Shown one piece after another: positions 1 to 6,804 of a stretch of 6,804 bases of DNA; position 1 is the stretch's first letter, and each line of letters starts with the position of its first letter. A model generated the notes under the pieces. The model was not told where the DNA came from, ran no database searches, and worked only from the letters and a program-made list of their open reading frames with translations. Source of the DNA: Gemmatimonadales bacterium (GTDB taxonomy: Bacteria; Gemmatimonadota; Gemmatimonadetes; Gemmatimonadales; GWC2-71-9). The DNA is taken from assembly GCA_013813145.1 (NCBI GenBank), contig JACCSE010000595.1, positions 1-6,804 of the forward strand, written 5' to 3'. The position numbers and the translations under genes are program-made.

Positions 1-6
1 GGTCAA

Positions 7-62
7 GAGTCTAGGGTCGAGGACCGGACCCTCGACCCTCGACTCTAGACCCTCGACTCTCA
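7..62. repeat. Inverted plus tandem GC-rich repeat at the window start
   Basis: The 16 bases at 7-22 (GAGTCTAGGGTCGAGG) pair with 30-45 at 15 of 16 positions around a 7-base centre, so this can form a strong hairpin. The right arm runs into a tandem repeat: ACCCTCGACTCT occurs at 35-46 and again at 49-60, preceded by a partial unit at 28-34. It ends only a few bases before the kinase start codon at 68. It resembles the short palindromic intergenic repeats of many GC-rich environmental genomes. It could act as a terminator or a transcript-stabilising structure for an upstream gene outside the window. Its left edge may be cut off by the window. Confidence 0.7.
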
Positions 63-67
63 CCGGC

Positions 68-1210
68 ATGCACGTCACCCTCCTGGGCCCGGAGCCGCCC
101 TCCGCCGAGACGCCGCGGATCTCGGCGCTCCCGCCGGATCTGCTCGAACAGGTCCGGGGGCGGGTGCGCCTCCTGACCCTGCTCCTCTTCATCACATCGG
201 CGATCGGCCCCGTCCTCTATTGTGTGAGCTGGGCGGTGGGCACGCTCATGGGCGATCAGATCCCGCCGGAGTTCTACGCCCGAAGCGGATTTGTCCTTTC
301 CGATGCCGGCATCGCACAGGGCGGGATGGGCGAAGTCTGGCGGGCCCGGCACCGGATGCTGGCCCGCCCCGCGGCGATCAAGCTGATTCGTCCGTCGCTC
401 CCCGCCGGCCTCGCGTCGGCGGAGGCCCAGCGGCGGTTCGAGCACGAGGCGCAGGTCATCGCGCGCCTCCGGTCGCCGCACACGGTCGAGCTGTTCGACT
501 TCGGAGTCGCCGACAACGGGGCTTTCTATTACGTCATGGAGCTGCTCGACGGCCTCGACGCCGACGCCCTCGTGCGCCGCTTCGGGCCGGTGCCGGCGGA
601 GCGGGCCATCTTCCTGCTCCGCCAGGTCTGCCACTCGCTCGCGGAGGCGGAGTCGCGCGGCCTGGTCCACCGCGACATCAAGCCGGCGAACATCTTTCTG
701 TGCCGCTACGGCCAGGACTACGACTTCGTCAAGGTCCTGGACTTCGGGCTGGTCAAGGCGCTCGATCGAGAGGCGAATGGAGGCCCGGGACTCACCCGGG
801 AGAACGTGGTGCAGGGCACTCCGGCGTTCATCGCGCCGGAACAGGCAATGGGCGATGTCTCGGTCGACAACCGGGCCGACATCTATGCCACCGGGTGCGT
901 CGCCTACTGGTTGCTGACCGGTCAGTTCGTGTTCACGGCCGAAACCCCGCTGGGAATCCTGCTGCACCACGCTCAAACCAGGGCGACCGCGCCGTCGGCC
1001 AGAACCGAGCTGCCGATCCCACCGGCGCTGGAGCTTCTGGTGCTGGAATGTTTGTCGAAGAATCCGGCGGACCGTCCCCAGTCCGCCCGAGAGCTGTCGC
1101 GCCGGCTCGCCGAAATCCCCTGTGCCAGCGCGTCGGGCGAGGAGCGGGCTCGGGATTGGTGGGCGAGTCACCAGCCCGCGCACGCCCCGGCGCCGCAACC
1201 TGCGGTGTGA
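68..1210 (+). CDS. Ser/Thr protein kinase, Hanks type, with apparent internal deletion of the membrane region
   Basis: A 380-residue protein kinase that would phosphorylate Ser/Thr on unknown partners. Catalytic motifs are present: glycine loop QGGMGEVW (84-91), ATP lysine K105 (AAIK), helix-C glutamate E127, catalytic loop HRDIKPAN (201-208), DFG (225-227), APE (256-258), then DIYATGCVAYWLLTG and the ADRPQSARELSRRL end of the kinase fold. The N-terminus has one hydrophobic segment (about 35-60) preceded by arginines (R30, R32, R34). Related kinases, as I recall them, have several membrane helices and about 500 or more residues. Here the first helix and a start resembling the second (GFVLSDAGIA, 74-83) run straight into the glycine loop, so most of the sensor/membrane part and the first kinase strand seem lost. 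The first glycine of the loop is Ala83, which some active kinases tolerate. The start ATG at 68 has no clear ribosome binding site. Kinase identity is firm; activity is uncertain. Confidence 0.88.
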   Translation: MHVTLLGPEPPSAETPRISALPPDLLEQVRGRVRLLTLLLFITSAIGPVLYCVSWAVGTLMGDQIPPEFYARSGFVLSDAGIAQGGMGEVWRARHRMLARPAAIKLIRPSLPAGLASAEAQRRFEHEAQVIARLRSPHTVELFDFGVADNGAFYYVMELLDGLDADALVRRFGPVPAERAIFLLRQVCHSLAEAESRGLVHRDIKPANIFLCRYGQDYDFVKVLDFGLVKALDREANGGPGLTRENVVQGTPAFIAPEQAMGDVSVDNRADIYATGCVAYWLLTGQFVFTAETPLGILLHHAQTRATAPSARTELPIPPALELLVLECLSKNPADRPQSARELSRRLAEIPCASASGEERARDWWASHQPAHAPAPQPAV

Positions 1211-1452
1211 GGGGACTGGCAGCGGACGCGGGCTCGGGCGGTATTGGGACGACAAGCCCCTCGACACCGACGCGCAAGGTCAATCGGGCAAACGCCTTCC
1301 GACATCCTAACCCCCGGCGTCCGAGCCCTGGCGGACCTCGATGCCGTGCCGCAGCATGCTCCGGACCCACATTTGCAACTTGCTTCCCCCCGGACCCGCC
1401 CGCCGCAACCCGGCGCGCGACTGTAGCCTCCCGATGCAATGGAGCCGCCCGC

Positions 1453-2778
1453 ATGGCCAGCCCGATCATCGCCACTGCCGGTCTGGCCGCGATCGGTACT
1501 CTCCTCCGGTCTTCGGCGCGTCTCGCGCGGGAGCAATGGCTATCCCCCGAGAAGCTGGCCGCGCGCCGCCGGACCCGCCTCCGGCAGATGCTCGCTCGGG
1601 CGGCCGGGACGGCGTACTACGAGGCCGCGTTCCGCGCGGCCGGCCTCCACGACCCGGGGGCGATCGAGCTGCACGAGCTCGAGCGGCTTCCATTCCTCGA
1701 CCGCCACACGATAGCCCAACATGGCCTCGACGCCTTCCTCACGGCGGGCCGCGACGGTCTGGTGAACGTATTCACCTCGGGGTCCACCGGGATGCCCGGC
1801 CGCTTCGTGCGCTCCAGAATCGAGGAGGCGGACTACTCCGCGCGCTGGTGGAGGGTCTACGCGGCGTATGGCTGCAGCGTAAGGGACGCGCAGATCAACG
1901 TCGCGACCGTGGGTAAGCCGGATCGGGCCGGCCCGATCAGCATGCTGCGCAAGATCGGCGTGTTGCCCCGGGTGGAGCGCCTCGCCTCGGACGCGCCGCT
2001 CGAGCAGGTGCTGGAGCGGGTCCGCGAGCTGCACCCGCCGATCCTCACCGGCTACGCGGGCGCCATCGAGGCGCTGGCCGACCACGTGCTGGCCACCGAA
2101 GCTCGGATTCAGCCGCCCCGTGCCGTCTTCTGTACCGCAATGGAGGTGACCGACCGCTGTCTCGAGCTGGCCGAGAAAGCCTTCCAGGCTCCCGCGGTCG
2201 ACGTATACGTCACCAACGAATTCGGTGTGATCGCCTGGTCCTGTCCCACGCGGCGCGAGCTCCTCCACGTGAACGACGACTCGTTCGTGGTCGAGGTCGT
2301 CGGCACGGATGGCAGGCTGGTTCCTCCCGGAACCCTGGGCGAGCTGGTGGTCACCAGCCTCGGCCTCACCTCGATGCCGCTGATCAGATATCGGATGGGA
2401 GACATGGCCGCGCGGGTGCCGGAAAGGTGCGAGTGCGGCCGCGGACTGGGCCTCCTCACCCGGGTGCATGGGCGGACGGCGCATGCCATTCGTCGGCCCA
2501 GCGGTGCGCTGATCACCACGCCGGTCATCACCAGCCTGATCGGCCGCGCCCAGGCGTACGAGTGGGTTTACCAGTTCCAGGTGCGGGAGGAACCGGGACG
2601 GCGGCTGCGCTTCCTGGTCGATGCCCGCCGGCCGCCGTCCGAGCTTCAGCGCCGGGAGCTGACCCGAACGATCGAATCAGCCCTGGGGCAGGATTTCCAG
2701 ATCGCCGTCGAGATCGTCGCGGAGATTCAGGCGGCGCCGAGCGGGAAGCTTCAGTTTCTGGTGCCGCTCGCCGGCTGA
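1453..2778 (+). CDS. Phenylacetate-CoA ligase (PaaK)/CapK-like adenylate-forming enzyme
   Basis: A 441-residue member of the adenylate-forming (ANL) superfamily, in the PaaK/CapK branch (COG1541-like). These enzymes activate a carboxylic acid with ATP and usually pass it to CoA; CapK-like members are often linked to surface polysaccharide. Visible motifs are the phosphate loop FTSGSTG (107-113), NEFG (255-258, acidic residue E256), RYRMGD (312-317, ribose-binding D317) and the C-terminal PSGK with likely catalytic K432. C264, H272 (LLHVNDD), C326 and C328 (CECGRG) could form the structural metal site suggested for this branch. The hinge motif, usually GRxDD, reads GRTAH (340-344). ATG 1453 is the only good start; the frame stays open far upstream because of high GC, but that stretch is the shadow of the kinase. 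No ribosome binding site is obvious. No CoA, acyl-carrier or polysaccharide gene adjoins, so the substrate is unknown. Confidence 0.88.
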   Translation: MASPIIATAGLAAIGTLLRSSARLAREQWLSPEKLAARRRTRLRQMLARAAGTAYYEAAFRAAGLHDPGAIELHELERLPFLDRHTIAQHGLDAFLTAGRDGLVNVFTSGSTGMPGRFVRSRIEEADYSARWWRVYAAYGCSVRDAQINVATVGKPDRAGPISMLRKIGVLPRVERLASDAPLEQVLERVRELHPPILTGYAGAIEALADHVLATEARIQPPRAVFCTAMEVTDRCLELAEKAFQAPAVDVYVTNEFGVIAWSCPTRRELLHVNDDSFVVEVVGTDGRLVPPGTLGELVVTSLGLTSMPLIRYRMGDMAARVPERCECGRGLGLLTRVHGRTAHAIRRPSGALITTPVITSLIGRAQAYEWVYQFQVREEPGRRLRFLVDARRPPSELQRRELTRTIESALGQDFQIAVEIVAEIQAAPSGKLQFLVPLAG

Positions 2779-2797
2779 GCGGTGGGGCAGCGCTGCC

Positions 2798-2863
2798 GTC
2801 ATCCTGAGCGCAGCGAAGGAGCCATTGGCAAGGGCATGGCCCCTTCGCTCGGCTCAGGGTGAC
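2798..2863. terminator. Long imperfect hairpin between convergent genes; dispersed-repeat type, possible bidirectional terminator
   Basis: The left arm at 2798-2819 (beginning GTCATCCTGAGC and ending AGCGAAGG) pairs with the right arm at 2842-2863 at 19 of 22 positions. Inside it, GCCAT (2821-2825) pairs with ATGGC (2836-2840) around a 10-base loop, so the stem runs almost the whole length. It sits 20 bp after the ligase stop and 31 bp before the serpin stop, exactly where a shared terminator is expected. There is no clear T-tract. The TCATCCTGAGCG core is a palindrome I recall as common between genes in many environmental bacteria, so it is probably a dispersed REP-like repeat whose termination role is secondary. 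Confidence 0.65.
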
Positions 2864-2894
2864 GTCGGCGGCACTTCCCTGTGACTCGCTTGGT

Positions 2895-4142
2895 CTACTC
2901 CCCAACCACGTTCATCACCCCCAGGAAGATCACCGCCCCGGACAGCCGCTCCCGAATCGCGAATACGAACGGTCGGTCCACCCGCATCTCGATCACCTGC
3001 GGCGCGCTGGTGGTCCCAACTCCCACCGCCGTCGCCGCCGCGGCCTCGGTACCCTCTTCGTTCACCTCGACGAACGTCTTCTGGTCCACCCGGGTGATGT
3101 AGAGCTGTTCGGGTCTGATGTCCGCGATACGGTAGAAGTCGGCGCGGTGGGGGTCGAAGGCCACCGCCATCCCCAGCGCCTCGAGGTCGTCCTTGAGACG
3201 CCGAGTGTATTCCAGGCGGAAGCGGGGCAGCGCCAGGTTCACCTGCTCCTCCTGGAACCCGTCGGCGAGTGCCTGCCAGGCCGCGGGCTCCAGGCCGGCC
3301 AGCGCCTCGACCGGTGCCCGCCCCGGTTTGGGCAGGAGCACGGTCATCGAGAATGCGCCGTTGCCGTAGAGCAGGTCCACCGCCTGAAAGTCGTCGTTCT
3401 CCTGATACTTGAGCGTCTCCTCCAGCCGCATCAGCCGCGCCCCGCGGTCTCGGCCGTCCGCCGCGTGGAAGGACCCGCTCTCGGTGTCGTTCGGATCGAA
3501 GGGGTGCCGCCACTTGCCTTTGAAGTAAATGGCGTTGATCAGGAACAGGACTTCCTCGCCGCTGATCTCATCGAGCAGCGCGGGGATCCGTTGGTTGGTC
3601 TTGCCGCTCACCCAGTCGTTGATCGTCCCGACGGCGTCGGGGCTCCCGAAATCCAGCGTGTTGATCTCGGCGTCGAAGTAGGTCCGGCCGGCGGTGGTGA
3701 ACGCCTCTGCCAGCGGAAATCCCTCCCGGCCCCACATGGAGTTGGCGATCACCATCTCGGTCCGGGAATCGAGCCCGCCGAGCAGCGCGATGAGGTCGCG
3801 GTAGCCCAGGTTGATCTCGCCCTCGGTCATGCCGGCCAGCCTGAGGGCGGTCTGCATCATCTCGAACGTCTCGCCGCTCGCGCCGTTGAGCGTCATACCC
3901 AGCGCCATCGAGGCGCTCAACGGCGAGAGGAACGCGTTGGAGTCGGACGGCAGCGCCCGGGTGGCTTCCCGCAGCAGGTCGAAGGAGAAGGCGTTGGCCC
4001 CGTCCACGATCCGGTGTTCCGCGGACGAGAGGGGGCGCGGCAGTTGGGTGAGCAGGGCTGGAGTGCCCTCCGGCTCGGTGGGGCCGCGCCCGCAGGCGCC
4101 GAGTACCAGGAGAGCCAGGGGCAGGCCGATTGGATGGCGCAT
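2895..4142 (-). CDS. Serpin-family protease inhibitor, predicted lipoprotein
   Basis: A 415-residue serpin, a suicide inhibitor that traps serine or cysteine proteases by inserting its cleaved reactive loop into a beta sheet. The start at 4142 gives a lipoprotein signal: MRHPIGLPLALLVLGAC with lipobox LGAC and lipidated Cys17. The frame is open for 90 codons upstream but without signal-like sequence, and GAAGAGA lies about 6 bases before this ATG. The serpin domain runs from about 45 to 413: FLSPLSASMALGMTLNGASGET (70-91 region), NAIYFKGKW (203-211), LPRFRLEY (305-312), hinge NEEGTEAAAATAV (361-373) and the family signature around DRPFVFAI (389-396). The hinge has the small residues typical of inhibitory serpins. 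Counting from the hinge puts P1-P1' at Thr378-Ser379. It is probably anchored to a membrane and exposed to the periplasm or exterior. It is convergent with the ligase gene and divergent from glutamate dehydrogenase. Confidence 0.95.
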   Translation of the reverse strand: MRHPIGLPLALLVLGACGRGPTEPEGTPALLTQLPRPLSSAEHRIVDGANAFSFDLLREATRALPSDSNAFLSPLSASMALGMTLNGASGETFEMMQTALRLAGMTEGEINLGYRDLIALLGGLDSRTEMVIANSMWGREGFPLAEAFTTAGRTYFDAEINTLDFGSPDAVGTINDWVSGKTNQRIPALLDEISGEEVLFLINAIYFKGKWRHPFDPNDTESGSFHAADGRDRGARLMRLEETLKYQENDDFQAVDLLYGNGAFSMTVLLPKPGRAPVEALAGLEPAAWQALADGFQEEQVNLALPRFRLEYTRRLKDDLEALGMAVAFDPHRADFYRIADIRPEQLYITRVDQKTFVEVNEEGTEAAAATAVGVGTTSAPQVIEMRVDRPFVFAIRERLSGAVIFLGVMNVVGE

Positions 4143-4250
4143 AGCGGGTCTCTTCGAGTTCAGGGTATCCTGTGGAGCCACGCTCCTTCCTCCAAGGACC
4201 CGTGGAGCCGGCTCGGTGTAACTTCCGGAGGGCGGCGCGGGGCGACACCT

Positions 4251-4397
4251 TTGCATGGGGTTCGATCGCGCGGCGCACGGCCGGGTGCATCCGCCTTCCT
4301 CTGGGGCGGTCTGTTTCTGATCGTCTCGGGCCCTCTGCGCATCGCGATCGGGCGTACCGGCGCATGGCTCTCCTTCGCCGGCTGGGTGATCGGCTGA
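4251..4397 (+). CDS. Possible small membrane protein (doubtful)
   Basis: A 48-residue reading frame in the divergent gap, beginning at TTG 4251 and ending at TGA 4395-4397, 18 bp before the glutamate dehydrogenase ATG. Its last 35 residues are strikingly hydrophobic and membrane-like: an FLWGGLFLIVSGPLR segment, then IAIGRTGAWLSFAGWVIG, as in a helix-turn-helix membrane hairpin. The frame is open far upstream opposite the serpin, so the start is not defined. There is no ATG or GTG in this stretch and no clear ribosome binding site. It could be a real small membrane gene co-transcribed with the dehydrogenase, the remnant of one, or a chance frame. I do not recognise a family. Confidence 0.25.
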   Translation: MHGVRSRGARPGASAFLWGGLFLIVSGPLRIAIGRTGAWLSFAGWVIG

Positions 4398-4405
4398 CCG
4401 AACCC

Positions 4406-4409
4406 GGAG
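4406..4409 (+). promoter_or_regulatory. Ribosome binding site of glutamate dehydrogenase
   Basis: GGAG lies 6 bases before the ATG at 4416 and supports that start codon. Confidence 0.7.
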
Positions 4410-4415
4410 CACGAC

Positions 4416-5831
<1,416 letters not shown>

Positions 5832-5849
5832 GGCAGCGTAGCTTTCGGC

Positions 5850-6195
5850 ATGGCTCCCCGAGTGTGGACCGTGGGCCACTCTACCCGGTCGCTCGGAGAG
5901 TTCGTGGACTTGCTCCTGGCGCACGAGGTCGAGGCCGTGGCCGACGTTCGCCGGTATCCGGGCAGCCGCTGAGGGGCTGGCCCGGCTCGCCGACCTGGCC
6001 TCCGGTCTCTGCACCGCGGTCATGTGCGCGGAGGCGCTGTGGTGGCGCTGCCATCGGGGTCTCATCGCCGATGCGTTTCGATGGGCGGGCTTCGAGGTGT
6101 GCCACATCGTGGGGCCGGGCTTGTCCGTCCCTCATCCTTTCACTTCGGCGGCCCGCATGAGCGGGGGACGCCTCAGCTATGCGGCAACAGCATAG
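5850..6195 (+). pseudogene. DUF488-family protein, broken by central deletion and frameshift
   Basis: ATG 5850 encodes 40 residues of a good DUF488 N-terminus (VWTVGHSTRSLGEF, then ADVRRYPGSR) that stop at TGA 5970-5972. The family's C-terminus resumes at once in the next frame, from about 5962 to TAG 6193: EGLARLADL, then AVMCAEALWWRCHRGLIADA with the conserved cysteine/CHR motif, and GFEVCHIVGPG to the end. An intact member is roughly 170-190 residues, so about 60-70 middle residues are missing as well as the frame. A simple sequencing indel cannot explain this; a deletion that also shifted frame can. It begins 18 bp after the glutamate dehydrogenase stop, so it was probably the second gene of that unit. 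DUF488 proteins have no well-settled function that I can name with confidence. An assembly join error is the alternative. Confidence 0.85.
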
Positions 6196-6208
6196 CGCGA
6201 CTACGAAC

Positions 6209-6212
6209 GGAG
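6209..6212 (+). promoter_or_regulatory. Ribosome binding site deciding the VOC gene start
   Basis: GGAG lies 8 bases before ATG 6221. It favours this start over the in-frame ATG at 6179, which would lie inside the DUF488 remnant and has no such site. Confidence 0.65.
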
Positions 6213-6220
6213 ATATTCGC

Positions 6221-6607
6221 ATGTCCACGAAAGGCGCAGCGGCCGTTGTCGTCGAATGCGTCATTCCGATCTTGAGCGTCAGGAGCATCCAAGCCAGTAT
6301 CCGATACTACGTGGACGTCCTGGGCTTCAAAGTGGATTGGGGCGGCGACTCCACCGACATGGCATCGGTCTCGCGCGATGACAAGGCCATCATGCTCTGT
6401 CAGGGGGACCAGGGGCAGCCGGGAACCTGGATCTGGATCGGCGTAGAGGACATCGAGCCCCTCTACGAACACTACCGCGTCATGGGTGTGAGCTTCAGAC
6501 AGCCGCCGACCAACCGCCCTTGGGCCTATGAGATGCAAGTCGAGGACCCCGATGGGCACGTCCTGCGGTTCGGATCGGAACCGAGGACGGACAGACCGTT
6601 CGCCTGA
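6221..6607 (+). CDS. VOC-superfamily protein (glyoxalase/bleomycin-resistance fold)
   Basis: A 128-residue protein, the usual length for a single-unit VOC protein with two beta-alpha-beta-beta-beta modules. The first module has VIPILSVRSIQASIRYYVDVLGF (14-36). The second has WIWIGVEDIEPLYEHYRVMGV, then NRPWAY (98-103) and the typical ending QVEDPDGHVLRFGS (106-119). The family covers glyoxalases, dioxygenases, antibiotic-binding proteins such as bleomycin resistance, and many of unknown role. The usual first-strand metal ligand position falls in IPIL and is not His or Gln, while the ending is like the drug-binding group, so a binding role without metal is possible but not shown. The shorter start is preferred because of GGAG at 6209. 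It lies 25 bp behind the DUF488 remnant, on the same strand as glutamate dehydrogenase. Confidence 0.88.
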   Translation: MSTKGAAAVVVECVIPILSVRSIQASIRYYVDVLGFKVDWGGDSTDMASVSRDDKAIMLCQGDQGQPGTWIWIGVEDIEPLYEHYRVMGVSFRQPPTNRPWAYEMQVEDPDGHVLRFGSEPRTDRPFA

Positions 6608-6642
6608 GCTGCGACGAGCGCGTGAAGATCGTGTGCCCGGGC

Positions 6643-6787
6643 GCGAGCCAGGGTGTGTCCGCCCTCCGGACAAGCACACAGTGCTCCGGTGAGGCCCCCT
6701 CGCCGTTGCTGGGATGCTCCTTGAGCCTGGAGCGGCTTCCCCTACATCAGGGCTCGGAGCTCCGCCAGCGAGCCAGGGGTGTGTCCG
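6643..6787 (+). repeat. Direct repeat pair at the right edge
   Basis: GCGAGCCAGGGTGTGTCCG at 6643-6661 recurs at 6768-6787 with one extra G in the run of Gs. The copies start 125 bp apart. The first copy leads into a small hairpin, GTCCG (6657-6661) with CGGAC (6667-6671), flanked by GTGT/ACAC bases that can extend it. The hairpin lies 45 bp after the VOC stop and could aid termination, but it has no T-tract. I see no coding sequence in 6608-6804. Confidence 0.75.
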
Positions 6788-6804
6788 ACCGGAGGACTGT
6801 GTGC
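6674..6804. repeat. Inverted repeat pair interleaved with the direct repeats
   Basis: GCACACAGTGCTCCGGT at 6674-6690 is the reverse complement of 6788-6804 at 16 of 17 positions. The right copy follows directly on the second direct repeat and reaches the last base of the window, so the match may extend further. The combination of direct and inverted copies about 115-125 bp apart looks like ends of a small mobile or dispersed element, or a local duplication with inversion. No transposase is visible. Confidence 0.65.

Noticed and set aside
1211..1452. Promoter or small gene in the kinase-ligase gap
   Set aside because: A few TTG-like hexamers exist, but none has a matching -10 at proper spacing, and no frame looks protein-like.
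220..2778. A single plus-strand frame open across the kinase and the ligase, suggesting a fusion protein
   Set aside because: The part before 1453 is arginine/proline/glycine-rich and lies out of frame under a clear kinase. Only 1453-2778 has family motifs.
2859..4250. Plus-strand open frame opposite the serpin
   Set aside because: It is the shadow of the serpin; only the short tail after 4250 is independent of a known gene and was kept as a doubtful ORF.
6179..6220. Longer VOC start at ATG 6179
   Set aside because: It adds 14 unconserved residues overlapping the DUF488 remnant and lacks a ribosome site, whereas ATG 6221 has GGAG upstream.
6643..6804. Integron attC site or CRISPR array
   Set aside because: There are only two copies of each repeat at irregular spacing, with no integrase core sites that I can recognise and no regular spacers.

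Overview
This is a GC-rich (roughly two thirds G+C) bacterial chromosomal segment with five recognisable protein genes, one clearly broken gene, one doubtful small membrane ORF and several intergenic repeats. The gene styles fit a soil or sediment member of Gemmatimonadota or a similar GC-rich phylum: a membrane-type Ser/Thr kinase of the 'RARHRMLARPAAIKLIRP' kind, a lipoprotein serpin, a ~470-residue glutamate dehydrogenase, and a 'TCATCCTGAGCG'-type intergenic hairpin. The assignment is an inference from these styles; there is no rRNA or marker gene to confirm it.

Layout. Positions 7-62 hold a GC-rich inverted and tandem repeat. A plus-strand Ser/Thr kinase follows (68-1210) that seems to have lost most of its membrane domain. 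Positions 1211-1452 are an intergenic gap in which I see no gene or convincing promoter. A plus-strand CapK/PaaK-like adenylate-forming ligase (1453-2778) converges on a minus-strand lipoprotein serpin (2895-4142). Between these two stop codons lies a long imperfect hairpin (2798-2863) that could terminate both. The serpin and a plus-strand glutamate dehydrogenase (4416-5831) diverge from a 273-bp region that may contain a small membrane ORF ending at 4397. Behind the dehydrogenase come a DUF488-family pseudogene (5850-6195) with its middle missing and the frame shifted, then a VOC/glyoxalase-fold protein (6221-6607). The last 160 bases contain paired direct and inverted repeats that run to the window edge.

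The genes do not form one obvious pathway. Glutamate dehydrogenase, the DUF488 remnant and the VOC protein may be one transcription unit (gaps of 18 and 25 bp). The kinase, ligase and serpin look like independent accessory genes. The most notable point is that two genes (kinase and DUF488) each look like their family with a central block removed, one in frame and one out of frame. I do not see a convincing new multi-gene system.
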